Notes: generated from the sequence alone by a model not told the origin. Shown: positions 1-10,510, numbered from the stretch's first letter. The stretch: 27,981 nucleotides of DNA from Zygnema cylindricum (GCA_037447655.1 JBBHKE010002521.1:117501-145481), one strand, 5' to 3'. Numbers and translations are program-made.

Positions 1-253
1 AAAAAAACCTTGCAACCATGGTTTGTCAAAACCATGCCATTAGTCCGCAAGAATTGCAGACTTGAAAATGAAATTGGAAGGAACAATAGGAGAGAAATTT
101 GAGTAAAAGAGGTAACTGAAAGAAAATACATAATATGCTTACATGATATCCTGTTAACGTTTGAAACAATATCCTATTTGTCCTTTTTACTGGAGACACA
201 GTAGAGCGACTCGTCAAGTAAAAGGAAGATAACTAAGAGTGTAATTCCCAGGA

Positions 254-471
254 TCATCCCAGATGTTTAGCAAAAGAGATATACCTGAGAGTGTAATTTC
301 CAGATTCTTCCAATGGCTTCAAAGTGACACCAGCCTCATTTGTAGGAACTACAACTCCTTGAGAGTCAACAAGAATAGAGCCCTCTCCAAAACTAGTTTT
401 CACATCAAGTAATCCTAATGGAACATCCCATGATTTGCCATTGATAGTTACCTGCATTTTCTTCCCAGGAT
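254..471 (-). CDS. WOX gene exon 5: conserved C-terminal module
   Basis: The exon begins after ATGCGCAG and encodes [16 protein letters not shown], then [20 protein letters not shown], and ends ...[13 protein letters not shown] before TGA at 256-254. From memory, several WOX13/WOX8-like proteins end in a module of the form MTVFINGxxxEVPxGPxDxxxxFGEDxVLVxSxGxPVxTNExG, which this closely parallels. A possible donor (CAG|GTATAT near 286) and a near-copy of the same boundary about 53 bp downstream (gagtgtaatt at 236-245 versus 289-298, plus strand) leave the exact terminus open. Confidence 0.75.
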
Positions 472-2703
472 CTGCGCATAAAAACCGGCATTATTATTTG
501 TCAGATATGCACCCATGGAACTCTAAAAATAGAAAAGTCTACATACTGTGACATTCGAAATCAATCGGCCAGTGTTTTCCACATAGAAATTCCGAGCTGC
601 AAATAAAAACCATTTGTCACCCGATCCACCATACAGTACCATTTCAATTAAACCTCCCGTGAGATTTATGCTAGTGACAAAAGCACCTCCTCACTACACT
701 TCTTTACTAAACATTTGTCGGGCCGTGACTGAAGATATTTGCAGTTGAGCTTTTTAACTCCAGGGAGCTGCTAAAATCAGCAAACACCATATTTACACCA
801 GCTCCTGCATCGACAGCTTATGGCTTTTATTGATTTAAAAGACTTAAACTCATGAACATACATTGCTGAAGTAAATGGCATGTTTTGGTCCATCCCCACC
901 TAGTGCAGATGTAGATTCAGGAAGTCCAAGCTCCAATTTTGGCTGTAGTAATTCGACATTCCCGTTATCGTCAACTTCTCCTCCCTCCTGGACATGATCT
1001 TCTCCATCTTCCTCCCTGTCTTCACTCTCCAATCTTGGTTTCTTCTCACCCGCTTCATCTTCTTCACCATCTCCCGCTTCATCTTCCTTATCATTTTCAC
1101 TCTCCTTGTCATTTCCATTTGTGCCACTCGATTGTTTCCTCTTTGCACGAGCTTTTCGGTTTTGGAACCAATTATACACATTGGTGTCCGTAATTTGCCC
1201 ATGTTGCGCTAGTTCGAGTGTTATCTCTTTCAGCTTTGCTTTATGTGGTGTGCCCGCAAGCTCAGAAAAATACTTTTCCAAAAGTTGTAATTGAGCAGGT
1301 TGTGGACTCCATCTCTGACGTGGCTTCACTAACGGATGAGCCGGATGCTGATCATAAGTATAAGCATGTCCGACAAAATTACCTGGAAAAAGGAATTTGT
1401 CATAAGCGTAAGCATATCCAGCAAAATTGCCTGCAAACAGGGAATTCTCAAAGTCTAAATGGCAAAGAGGGACAAAGAGTAGTTACAGACAGGTAAAAAA
1501 GTGAAAAGAACCAAAGACTAAGCATGCCTGACAAAATTACCTGCAATAAGGAATTTCTCAATGAAGTAAATTGACTGAAGGGACAAACGTCGGATACAGA
1601 CAGATAAGAAAGAGAAAAAAACCGTCGACATAAACTACAATTGTAAGAGCATTTTGGATTTAACAATAAAAATGAAGAAAAAAAGAAAAGCAAATTTGCA
1701 AAAAAGCGTCTATGTAACACCATTCTGCAAAAAGAATGAATTTGTATTCAGAGAACGTAAAACAGGAAAGACAGAAAACCCTTAATGCCATTTCATACGA
1801 CAAAAAACAAAAAAAAATCCATAATTAAACATGCGGGGAAAAAAAAACCTATAAAGAGAGGAAAAAAACGACTGGAAATGTCTATCAAAAGGCTAAAAGA
1901 CGACCGGATTTAGTATGTTATATTAAACAACGTAAACAATACTATAACTTGTCCTATGCCAAAAAATATAAAACTAAATGTAGAAATATTTCCCCACACA
2001 GCAATATGAGAGGACAGCCACGGCTGAGAGAGAGAGGGAGAGGGAGAGGGAGAGGGAGAGGGAGAGGAGAGAACTGCAAAACAAAAAAATGTTGAAACAA
2101 AAATTTGACCAAAATTCGTGTGGATCAGAATTGAACTCAGCTGTCAATCGAGAACTAGTATTGACAACCATAACTGATAGGCTGGTATATACATTAACAA
2201 GAGGATTAACTAAGTATAATTGCTGAAACAAGGAAGAGAGGTGAACAGTGGAAAACTCAGTTGTGCCAGAAACAACTCCAGGAAAATTTGTTGAAAAAAA
2301 AAAAAAAAAAGCAGCTAATAATGCATATCAATAGACTACCAATTCATACCCTAATTATTACACTGGTAACTTCAATAATATAAAATTTGAGACAAAAAAT
2401 AACAAACCACAAACACATACATCCAGTAAACATACTGGCAGATGTTGGCGTCATAGCAGAATAATAAATCTTCAAAAGCTCCTGAGTACATGTACGGTAA
2501 ACTGTAATCTGATGCTTCAACATAGCAATCTGCTCATCAGTCATTACTACTCCGTGAGACATGATTTCATAAACAGGCTTAGGAAGAGGCTCTCTTGTCA
2601 TAATATCAAGACCGCTAATCTCGGAGTTATGAGATGTCACAGACATGGTTCCTGCTACAATTTCCTGAGAAGTGACAGGAATACAGTGGTAGTATGACAC
2701 CAT
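254..2703 (-). CDS. WUSCHEL-related homeobox gene, WOX13 (ancient) clade, five-exon model
   Basis: This is a probable nuclear DNA-binding transcription factor. My splice model joins exons 2703-2436, 1382-858, 816-708, 596-547 and 471-254 on the minus strand. Phases agree at every junction and the total is 1170 nt, or 389 residues plus TGA. Domains in order are an N-terminal segment with [17 protein letters not shown], an aromatic Y/F/H-rich linker, the homeodomain ending [17 protein letters not shown], a long acidic stretch, and a C-terminal module beginning near [12 protein letters not shown]. From family knowledge, the N-terminal segment, the YNWFQNR recognition helix and the C-terminal module all fit the WOX13/WOX8-like clade rather than the WUS clade. 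Exons 1, 2 and 5 are well supported. Exons 3 and 4 are inferred from open phase and splice sites. The exon 2 donor is the weakest junction: the best-looking GTATGT at 861-856 is out of phase, so I used 857 (899 also fits). No disabling change is seen. Confidence 0.85.
547..596 (-). CDS. WOX gene exon 4 (inferred)
   Basis: This 50-nt exon lies between TTTTTATTTGCAG and GTATGT, both strong splice sites on the minus strand. In the phase set by its neighbours it reads [17 protein letters not shown] different frame ([16 protein letters not shown]) is also open, and extends upstream as coding-like sequence to about 690 if the acceptor is ignored. The splice sites and phase agreement are the support; homology is not recognised. 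Confidence 0.5.
708..816 (-). CDS. WOX gene exon 3 (inferred)
   Basis: This open stretch encodes [20 protein letters not shown] and continues to [14 protein letters not shown]. It ends before a GTAAAG donor at 707-702. Acceptors AAG|CT (816) and GCAG|GA (804) both keep this frame. The composition is coding-like but I recognise no motif. It needs a phase-1 donor from exon 2 and leaves phase 2, which fits exon 4 exactly. Confidence 0.5.
858..1382 (-). CDS. WOX gene exon 2: homeodomain and acidic region
   Basis: Positions 1320-1132 encode a 63-residue homeodomain beginning [14 protein letters not shown] and ending [13 protein letters not shown], with the W, F, N and R recognition-helix residues intact. 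About 50 residues rich in D, E and G follow, then [12 protein letters not shown]. Reading open upstream gives [18 protein letters not shown], so the GTG at 1329 is not a start. The acceptor is a pyrimidine-rich ...TTTTTCCAG ending at 1383. An equally good acceptor 48 bp upstream (exon start 1430) adds 16 in-frame residues. Possible 3' ends are 858 and 900 (in phase with exon 3) and 862 (best donor consensus but out of phase). Confidence 0.9.
1353..1620 (-). repeat. Nested tandem duplications over the WOX exon 2 acceptor
   Basis: Two near-identical 48-bp units (1353-1400 and 1401-1448) lie in tandem. A third, partial copy (about 1511-1560) comes from a larger 110-bp duplication (1401-1510 versus 1511-1620). 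Each copy carries a splice-acceptor-like ...CAG followed by G(T/C)AATTTTG on the minus strand. Units 1 and 2 are open in the exon 2 frame; unit 3 meets TAG after seven codons. Confidence 0.85.
2025..2072. repeat. GA / GGGAGA microsatellite in WOX intron 1
   Basis: A short (GA)n run followed by about five perfect AGGGAG hexamers lies inside the large first intron. An 18-base A tract follows at about 2293. Confidence 0.9.
2436..2703 (-). CDS. WOX gene exon 1: conserved N-terminal segment
   Basis: The exon starts at the ATG at 2703-2701, preceded by an in-frame TGA in GGAAATGAAGTGAAATG. It encodes 89 codons plus one base and ends before a strong GTATGT donor at 2435-2430. The stretch [17 protein letters not shown] followed by [10 protein letters not shown] resembles the MTDEQ...LRxQIxVYxxICEQLVE block that precedes the homeodomain in WOX13-clade proteins, as I remember the family. 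Reading through the donor gives a hydrophobic tail that ends at 2344 and looks like intron. The first Met could instead be one of the later in-frame ATGs, such as the one before [11 protein letters not shown]. Confidence 0.75.
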
Positions 2704-4300
2704 TTCACTTCATTTCCCTGGCTGCAGGAATTTCTGCAGTAGTCAAAACTCAAAAGTATTGCTGATCACTTTATGTCCTTAAATACTGCAGGCTACTTTC
2801 GGTCTTTACAAGCTGCAAGTTACAGTACTGTACAGTACTTACCTGTACTTTACAATCTGTGCACTGAAGGACCTCCAGTTCCATGGTCATAGCGTATACG
2901 GTTTTAGTTGCCAGTTTACCGGCAGTTGAACGTCTTTTTCCCGTTCTTTGTGTAGCGTGACATGCGACGCTGTTCATGTAACTTTTCATCTGTGCTGGTG
3001 TTTTGAATCACATATGTCTCTATCAGAACGTTGCTACAGCACGAGAGTACAGTATAGTACAGTAAAGTACAGTACAGTACACCGTGAATTCACTGAATTG
3101 TTATTTGTGTTAATCACATTTTATCGGCGCCCCTAAAGTAATATCCTTAAACTTAAAATATAATTTATAATACCAGTTTTTATGCCAAGCTAGGTGCGAT
3201 TTAATTAATTTCAATTATACTAATTCATGACGTTTTTTACGTTGACTGTTCGTCAAAGTGTCAGATGATGGAGTCGACACACAGATTTGATTCATAGCAA
3301 TAAAGACTCGGGCAAATCGTGCGAACCTGTTTGAGTGTTTTCACATGCCTAAACGTCGTCTAGCGTCTAGACTATGAGAACATGTAGATAAATTACTGTG
3401 GTATATTGTCTGCTAAACTTGTTCGCTTTCGGTTGTTGAACACAGAGTACTGTAGTTATCAATGCTCTCTGTTTCCCTACACTGTAATTTGTCCACTCTA
3501 ATAGAGATTAACGGTGTACCGATGTACTGTAGCACGACATGTGATTTGTACTTTATCTTTCCATGTGATCGACAGTTCGGCCTACGTGGCATTTTATGTG
3601 AAGATCCGATTGTTTAGTCGCATTCCACGCTAATCCAACAAATCAGGGAAACGAGTAAAAAACTAAAAATGCTGCTTGGGCCAAATGTGTTTTGACCTTC
3701 GTCATGTATTCGTCTATTCGATCGGAGTACCGGACGTGTAAATGGACAGGTGGACGCCACGTAGCCTAGCTGCTATTTTTTGTGCGGTCTTGAAGAACGC
3801 CTGATGAGACTTAGGGTTCAACTACAGTAAACTTCCGTTGTTCACTGCATCCACGCCTTAAGCAAGCATATAATTCGTCGACAGAAGATTCTTAAATTCG
3901 TGCACTCAAGGCCGCCTATCCAATTATCCGTAGACAATACAGATAAGGGAAAAACTCCGGACATTCAAAATTTTATAATTTTGCTTCGGAGTTCGGACAC
4001 CAAACGTCGATCCAATTTTTCCGTGCGATTCTTGTACTATGACAGGCTGTAACAGACAAACATCCAATAGTTGCAAGCATCTCCATTTATTGACGGTCTA
4101 AATGGCGCGCCGTCGAATTGGCAAAATAATTTATAAAATGACGCCAAAGATATTTGAACCCGGATTCTGATCGATCGGCCAAGGTTCCAACCTTGTTCTC
4201 GTAATGCTGTTTTAGAATTGGCGGCGTGCACCGACAATCTGTCGTTTGTATAACCAGGATGCAATCTAAATAGTGTGGGAAGGAGTGTCCGGAGATGTTT
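2704..4300. other. Upstream flank of the WOX gene; no gene seen
   Basis: No open frame longer than about 75 codons has recognisable similarity. The stretch holds GTAC-rich repeats near 2824 and 3046-3081. It probably contains the WOX promoter, which I cannot locate. At about 4128-4200 (minus) there is a tRNA-like B box, GGGTTCAAATA, too degenerate to call a tRNA. Confidence 0.5.
3046..3092 (+). repeat. AGTAC-rich tract ending in a TIR-family terminus
   Basis: Six irregular AGTAC/AGTA units run into CAGTACACCGTGAATTC, the terminal motif shared by the other TIR elements in this window (4330, 15190, 22056, 24497, 26309, 27573). Internal similarity fades after about 30 bp, so this is probably a truncated or diverged copy. 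Confidence 0.55.
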
Positions 4301-4478
4301 TTGATCAGATCCTATATAGTGCTATCCTATACAGTACGCCGTGCTATTAATGTTAATGTCTTTTTCGCCAATTCAAATTTTTTTTTTTCACATGCGCGCT
4401 TGTCGGTCGTCATCCGACGGTTGCGGTTGAAAGGCAGCTGCACCGACAATCTCATGCACGACAGCCTGCACCGACAAT
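4227..4478 (+). repeat. Three copies of TGCACCGACAAT
   Basis: The exact 12-mer occurs at 4227-4238, 4439-4450 and 4467-4478. The last two flank a CATGCACGACAGCC stretch. The function is unknown. Confidence 0.7.
4330..4433 (+). mobile_element. Left half of a MITE of the CAGTACACCG family
   Basis: It starts TA|CAGTACGCCG, continues TTAATGTCTTTTTCGCCAATT, then CTTGTCGG and GACGGTTGCGGTTGAAAG. The same blocks occur in the same order in the copy at 24497. Similarity stops at about 4433 and no right end is visible, so the copy is truncated. Confidence 0.7.
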
Positions 4479-4708
4479 ATTCCATGCAGCAGGCTGCAGT
4501 CGCCAGGCTGTCGGACAAAAATGTCAGGGAGTGTCCGCAACTATTTTCTCTACATTTTACGTTTGTTTTATGTGAGTGCTCGACTGCTTGTGAAATCTTT
4601 ACAAAAATTTGACACTCGGCGCAGTTGTACTTATTGTACGGCTATGTCTTCTAAACTTTTTGGCGCTTACCCTAGAATTCGAACGGTGGATTGTGGGCTT
4701 GTGGCCCG

Positions 4709-5060
4709 AGGTACACCGTGAATCGTTACAACACTAATGTACTCTATATCGGCACCCCAAAATTTTGAAATTGATACCCGAAATACAGTGCCTGATTCTA
4801 ATTTTTACGTGACGTTAATTACGGTTCTTGTGAATTAGCGTCAATGGTGTTACCGTACATATTTCATGAATAGTGTGGTGTACGGAAGGTGGTTGTTCGT
4901 ACATCATCGTACTTAGATACCGAAAATCGTACAGAAATTGTAATGAACATATGTCGGTCGCATACATAACTGCGCTTAGAATAAACGTCAAGTCGATTTT
5001 GCAACGTAGGCGTTCGCGTGCATTCAGACGTATGTTTTTGTGTGTGATAATGTGAATGGA
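4709..5060 (+). mobile_element. Fragment related to the left part of the 26.3-kb TIR element
   Basis: It begins with GTACACCGTGAATCG and, about 155 bp later, carries AATAGTGTGGTGTACGGA. The same two landmarks occur with nearly the same spacing from 26309. No matching right terminus is found, so this is a truncated or strongly diverged copy without recognisable coding. Confidence 0.5.
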
Positions 5061-5554
5061 TGACATACTCACATGCGAAAAAATGCGTATGTTACGAAAG
5101 CGTACTGTCGCGTGCTTACACATGTTGTATAGTCGTAGAAAGTTAATTCTATTACGTTGCCGTTTGAACTGTATTTGAGGTCCGTCTAACTTTATAGAGT
5201 ACAAATGTACCCTATTACATGGTCAAATGGAAACATAACGGTAATACCAGACCAACAAACGAAATATACCTTGATTAGAGTTAAGTTTGACTCTATAATG
5301 GGGTTTGACACACAAAATGTCACCAAATTAGAGTCTTAATGTGTGCATATTATAATAAAGTTACACAATTTAGGATGGAAAAAAACGCAGCGCCTTGAAA
5401 ACATGAAAAGATAACAAAATAGCGGCGAGTGCGGACAGAACACAAAAAACATATTCTTGTTCTGACCAATCGCATCCACGTCCTCGTCAACCGGTGGGTG
5501 ACGTGCAAATATCGGGGGGCCATTTTCACATAACTTTTCCATTTTTTGAAGAAG

Positions 5555-5705
5555 ATGCGTGAATCCGCCGCCTCTCGTGATGAAACAACATCCACTATGC
5601 CATGGATTATTTTGGGGTTTACAATAGTATTCGGGCTGTCAATAACATGGCGATACAACATAGAAGGGCGCGTCCATCACCTACGATATACGAAGAATAG
5701 CAGGG
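5555..5705 (+). CDS. Possible first exon of a small membrane protein
   Basis: An ATG opens 50 codons ending at a consensus donor G|GTAAGT (5706). The product has a polar N-terminus rich in S, T and R, then a hydrophobic segment MPWIILGFTIVFGLSITW (about residues 15-32) that could span a membrane, then a basic tail. I do not recognise the family. The following 1 kb is pyrimidine-rich, as an intron could be. An acceptor after CTGTATACAG (about 6800) would add a short hydrophobic tail in phase and then stop, but this pairing is speculative. The exon may be spurious. Confidence 0.3.
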
Positions 5706-5734
5706 GTAAGTGTGCCGTTGTATCTGGTTTTTCA

Positions 5735-6245
5735 TCCCTCACTCACTCTCTTTCCCTCTCTATCATTTTTTCCTTTCTCACTCCCTCTCCCTCTTCGCAT
5801 TGTCAAAACTCTTTCATTCTTCTCGTCCCCTTTCTCTACTCTCTCTCGCACTCTCTTCTTCCCAATTTCTCCCTTTCACTCGTCCTGTTCTGTACCATTT
5901 ACCTATTATTGATTGTCACTCTCTTCTTTCAACTTTCTCTATCTCACTCATTCTGTCCTATATACTTTCTCGACTACTCTCTATCACTATTTTCTTCCCA
6001 TTCTCTCCCTCTCCCTCTTATTCTATTCCGTACCCTCTTTCTAAAATTCTATGTCCCCCTCTTCTTCCCATGCTCTCCCTCTCTCTCTTATTTTGTTCCA
6101 TACCCTATCTCTATTAATCTCCCCGCTCTCTTCTTTCCACTCTCTCTCTCTCTCTTTATTTCTCTCATTCTGTCCCGTACCCTTTCCCTATTATTCTCTC
6201 TCATTCTCGTCTTCCCACTCTCTCTTTCCGCTTTACTCCCTATTG
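5735..6245 (+). repeat. Polypyrimidine (CTCTCC/TTTC) low-complexity tract
   Basis: About 500 bp are almost purely C and T with CTCTCTCCCTCT-like runs. This produces long Ser/Leu/Phe-rich open frames (up to 255 codons) that are composition artefacts. Confidence 0.85.
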
Positions 6246-8500
6246 TCGAACTCATGTATCCCTTGTTGTTCCTTTTCCCTGTGTTTATCTTTTGTATCCG
6301 ATATTATAATTGACATTCAGATTCTTCATTCGGTGAAACCCATCCGACGGTCGTTGTACTTATTGTTGTTTTTGGAAAGCTTTAGTCTTCTTTATTTCTC
6401 GGTTTTGAGAGAGAGAGAGTTGTTCAGGACTTTGTTTATTTTTGGGTAAGTCTGGTTCAGAATTTGCTAGAATTAGTGTGACAGTGAAATTGGGGGTTCA
6501 CGGTTCAGTCACACTAAGGACATGCGTCGTCTGCTGCGAGGAATGTTTGAGTATGTCCTCCGTGGACATACATACTTTCGGTAAGGACCACGTGATTCTC
6601 ACGGTGCCGAAATTGGTGATCGCACGGATGACAGCTGGCGCCGAAAACTGTTGACGAGGCGTGACTAGATCACGATATCTTTTCTCTATTATCGTGATCT
6701 GATTGTCGGTGTAAATAATTGTTAAAACATAATTTTGTCTGTAGTGAATTAGTTGATTAGTGTAGAATGCGTGATTTATGACATACCTTCTGTATACAGG
6801 TATACTCACAATATTTTTGTTAATCGTACGGCTGGAATGCCTCCATACAGTTTAGTATATGTTCAGTATGAAAGTAGGACTCAGAAAATTTTGGAGTTTA
6901 GGGGAACAAATGATATGAAAACTGGACACTCAGTTTTATGTAATTTCATCTCTAAATATCTCATAGACATGTCCGCAAAATTTAGTGAAATTTTGTGTGT
7001 ATGTTCCTCTGTATGTTATCTACAATGTGGTAGATTTGTAGGACTATTGTCTCCCTGTATTGCAAGTTATTATCTGTCAAAGTTGTTATTCTACCATCAA
7101 TCTTTGTGGAAGCTTCCTCTCTTGATTTGTTCCACAATGACTACTGCTGCCTCTTCTTCATCTTCAATACCAGCAGTTGTCTGAGAAAAACATTTATCCA
7201 CACCTCACGGTAACATATGATCTTTGGGAAGAAGTTAGGCTCCTCTACGAGGTGTTGGTGCGAAAGACATCGTTTGGAGCAAACCGTGGAGAACTTTGCA
7301 AGGACATCACTTCGCCGTGACGGATCGTTACCACTTAGATATTGTGTGTAGTATTACCAAGGTTTATATTTTTTTTTAGTAAGGGGTTCTATTTTATAGG
7401 CTTAAACCCTAAGAAAACTGTAAAACATATGGCTTTGTATCATATTGTAGATTAAATGGTTTCGACACAATTTTTGTTTAGTACAATGTTGTAAAGGATG
7501 TCACCGTGAAATATACAATTGTTTTATCTTAGCTTCCGTTGTTGTTATAAATGACTTTATTTGTGTGAATTTACGCTATTTCTTTTATTCATTTTGTCTT
7601 TTTTCATTTTGTTTCATGTTTGACCTGATAACTTTTTCGTGTTGAATTGTATTTACTGTGATCGACATGTTCTCTTTTATGTATTATCCGTATAAGCCGA
7701 CATTATGACTTCATTTTTAGTACTGCTCACCGCTTACCTTGGCCGTACTGTACTTTTATTACATGGAATAATGTGGTTTTATATTCATTGGATTTGATTG
7801 TTTTCTTCTCTGTCAAAATGTTAAATTGATGCAAAGTAAAAATGGGCGTCTTTGATAATAGTTATAACCTTATCCATCTACTATGAAAACTCGCTCCTCA
7901 TGGACCAACGAGGAACCAATGTCGCCGCTGTAAGTCCATGCATGCGATAACACAAGGTCGTCGTTACATTGGCAGCAAATCAATTGGGCAGATTGTGCTT
8001 TGTCGGAGATAACGACAAAACAGTTTCACCCTTGGATTTCAATCCAGCAACGATGCAGACTCGTTGCTGATAAGGAAAAAATTCAATATCGTGGAAGTTC
8101 CCCATGATAAATTAACAACAATTCAAACTCGTCGATGGATGACTAACCAGTGACAAAGTGTACTCGTCGCTGGTTAGTTTATCATATAGAATGCATCAAA
8201 GTCCATACATATAGTGTACACGCACACTCCATTTTCCGTATACCACTTTAACAACATTTTAGGATAAACACACGACAAAATTTAAATGCCTCCGATTTGT
8301 CATTATAAACAACATGTAAGCTTTTTAAAAATCATCATTGTATTATCCCATAAAAAATCCTACACACATATAAAATCTTGTTTTTCCTACGAAGTGAATA
8401 GCTTCTAAACTTAAAGAACAACCTACATTAGGTTGCCATGATTATTACTTCCATTTCTACTATATAATTGAACAACCATTCACAAACTACGATTTAAAAA
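6246..8500. other. No gene seen
   Basis: Several open frames of 60-143 codons lie here (for example 6753-7184) but none shows a domain or a convincing coding pattern. One imperfect 13-bp inverted repeat lies at 8142-8154 / 8166-8178 (ACTAACCAGTGAC and its near-complement, 11-nt loop). Confidence 0.5.
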
Positions 8501-8504
8501 AAAA

Positions 8505-10510
8505 TCACAATATGTAATTGTATAAAATCTTTAAAACTCGCTGCCGCTCTTCGCCCCCCTTGGTGAAAATATTGTCTCGTTGACTGTCGACATCTTCAAT
8601 ATTTCGGAGGAATTCTCTTGCCCTCGGGCAAGGGGGTTCCACTACCTCCCCTTCGATGTGGTTGCGGTGTTTGGCGATTATTGCTTGCAATTGCTGCGTG
8701 AGCATGTCTTCTTCCCACAGTTCGTTACGTAAGGACAAGCCACATGAAATCATGGCTTTTTACACATAACTTATCGCGTTTCTGTCTATCATCGCATTAA
8801 CCTCTCGTATGAAGTCCCTTCCCAATTTCTGAAAAAATGCCTTACCGGGTCCAACCAATTTTCCGGACCACCCATGGCTCGAAGGTTTAGCCCATTCGCC
8901 GGTTTCGATACCTTTAGCTTTCCAACTGTCCTATATGCGAGTCCACACGTCCTTGATTTCAGAAATGACGAACGAGTCAGCCGGTTGAACAAGATGCGTT
9001 GCATTAGGGGGGAAGAAGTGTAGAATTGTTTTTTTCGCTTGTAGAACTCGCTCCAAGTCATCTGAGATATTATGACCACCACAATTGTCGAAGAACATGA
9101 TTTTTTGCCATCCAAAACCCGTCCTTTTAAAAGCCCTCGCCTCTCCGAACCATTGTAGGAAAACCGTTTTATCATTCTAACCTTTCGGACCGGTCCGGTA
9201 ACAAACACCGGAAAACATGTATAATGGACCACAAACATAAAATAATTAACACTTCATATCGCTTGCATACATTTGTCCCAGCAAGATTAAGACATAGAGA
9301 AATCTTCGTGAAAGGAAAATCGTGCAATAAAATGAAATTAAAATTTGAGTATAGAGAAAAGACTCACCCAGGACGTTGTCTAGTAAACCTTGTATTGGGT
9401 AACTTCGAGCACCATTTGCAAAAATTATCATCGGGCTCTCGATTTGTGCGTTCACCCCACCTGTGATTCGTACCATAAAAGTCATGGATTCACCTCCTCC
9501 GGCGACGTCGGCATATTTCAACACATCATCCCCTCAAAACCCCAATGTCTTCCTATTGTCTTGGTTGACGATCACGTGTGTTTCATCCATGTTTTCCACG
9601 AGATCTTCATAGAAAATTCCTGGTATACATGCGACCACAAACCCAAAATTAAAAAATTAAAATTTTGTGAGTATATGTCATTAAGTAGGAAGTAATACGA
9701 AATGAAAACTCAATAAAAAAAAACAAAAAATTATCATAATAACTTCATAATCAAACGTGGCTTACTAGAAAATCTCGTTTTAGTACGCCCATGTGGAAGG
9801 CTACGGTTCGCTCGATGTAGTCCTCTTTCTCAAGACTAAATTGTAGTTTCCCTTTTTGTGCATGCACAACGATGTTGTGCTTTTCTTGACACCTTGGACT
9901 CACCTTTCATTGATTATTGGGTGTGTTTCGGACCCATCATTATTGAACCATTCCGGGCCGTACTCTTCTCTTTTTCGTCTTATCGTGTCTCGTGCGATGT
10001 CCCCGAGAATGGTGGTGGACATCTTTATAGCCGCTTTTTTAAACCGTTCAAAATCTTCAAGTAAATCCTTGTGTATAACCGTGACCCAAGCGGTTTCCAT
10101 GCGTCCTCGTCCCGGCAATGCCCTAGTAACCGCCACCGATCGCGTCCCAAAACTCGAAGTCAAAAATGTACTCGTTGTCTCTCTTATCCCATCAAGCATG
10201 GACCTCCTTTCTACCCACCATCTTTTGGCTTTTTGATACTGTGTACACAATAAACAAGAAAACAAACAAAATAGAAAGAATAAGTTTCAATTTGCATGTA
10301 GCTCCTGTACCCAAAATGTTATGATGACCGGCAATAATTAGCGAAAAAATGTTGATGTAGCATTATTAGCGACGACTAATTGTCTTCGCTAATTCATTCA
10401 TGTCACATTTATTTCCCTGTGTATAACTTGACATGTAAACGTATGCGGACTACCTATGATTTTTTGTCAATTCACCGTTCATCCAGCGACGACACTGTCT
10501 CGTCGTTAAT
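8505..10510 (-). pseudogene. Decayed DDE_1-type (pogo/Jerky-like) transposase
   Basis: Pieces of one transposase lie in order on the minus strand. An N-terminal helical part (10265-9900, RWWVERRSMLDGIRE...) is perhaps preceded by LTTRQCRRWMNGELTK near 10500. A stop at 9897-9895 (TGA) sits where family members have Trp of a WVQ motif. Then come ENMDETHVIVNQDNRKTLGF (about 9591-9532) with the first catalytic Asp and another TGA, and DVLKYADVAGGGESMTF (9520 on). A GTGAGT near 9371 may be a donor. The core follows (about 9209-8770) in another frame, with FFDNCGGHN (second Asp) and FFPPNATHLVQPADS (third acidic residue), also broken by TAG. The C-terminal end is 8753-8505. The motifs fit a DDE superfamily endonuclease. 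At least three in-frame stops plus frame changes show it is dead. Terminal repeats were not located. Confidence 0.8.

Noticed and set aside
939-1294. Plus-strand and shifted minus-strand frames over the homeobox exon
   Set aside because: They are shadows of the homeodomain frame, which alone has a recognisable domain.
4128-4200. Possible tRNA gene on the minus strand
   Set aside because: A GGGTTCAAAT B-box is present, but no acceptor stem or A-box with proper spacing could be folded.
5546-6449. Long Ser/Leu/Phe-rich open frames (255, 135 and 132 codons)
   Set aside because: They are produced by the CT-rich tract; several frames are open at once and the composition is that of the repeat.
6753-7184. 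143-codon plus frame with hydrophobic and Cys-rich segments
   Set aside because: No recognisable domain; the low-complexity tail (TTAASSSSS) and lack of splice context make it no better than chance.
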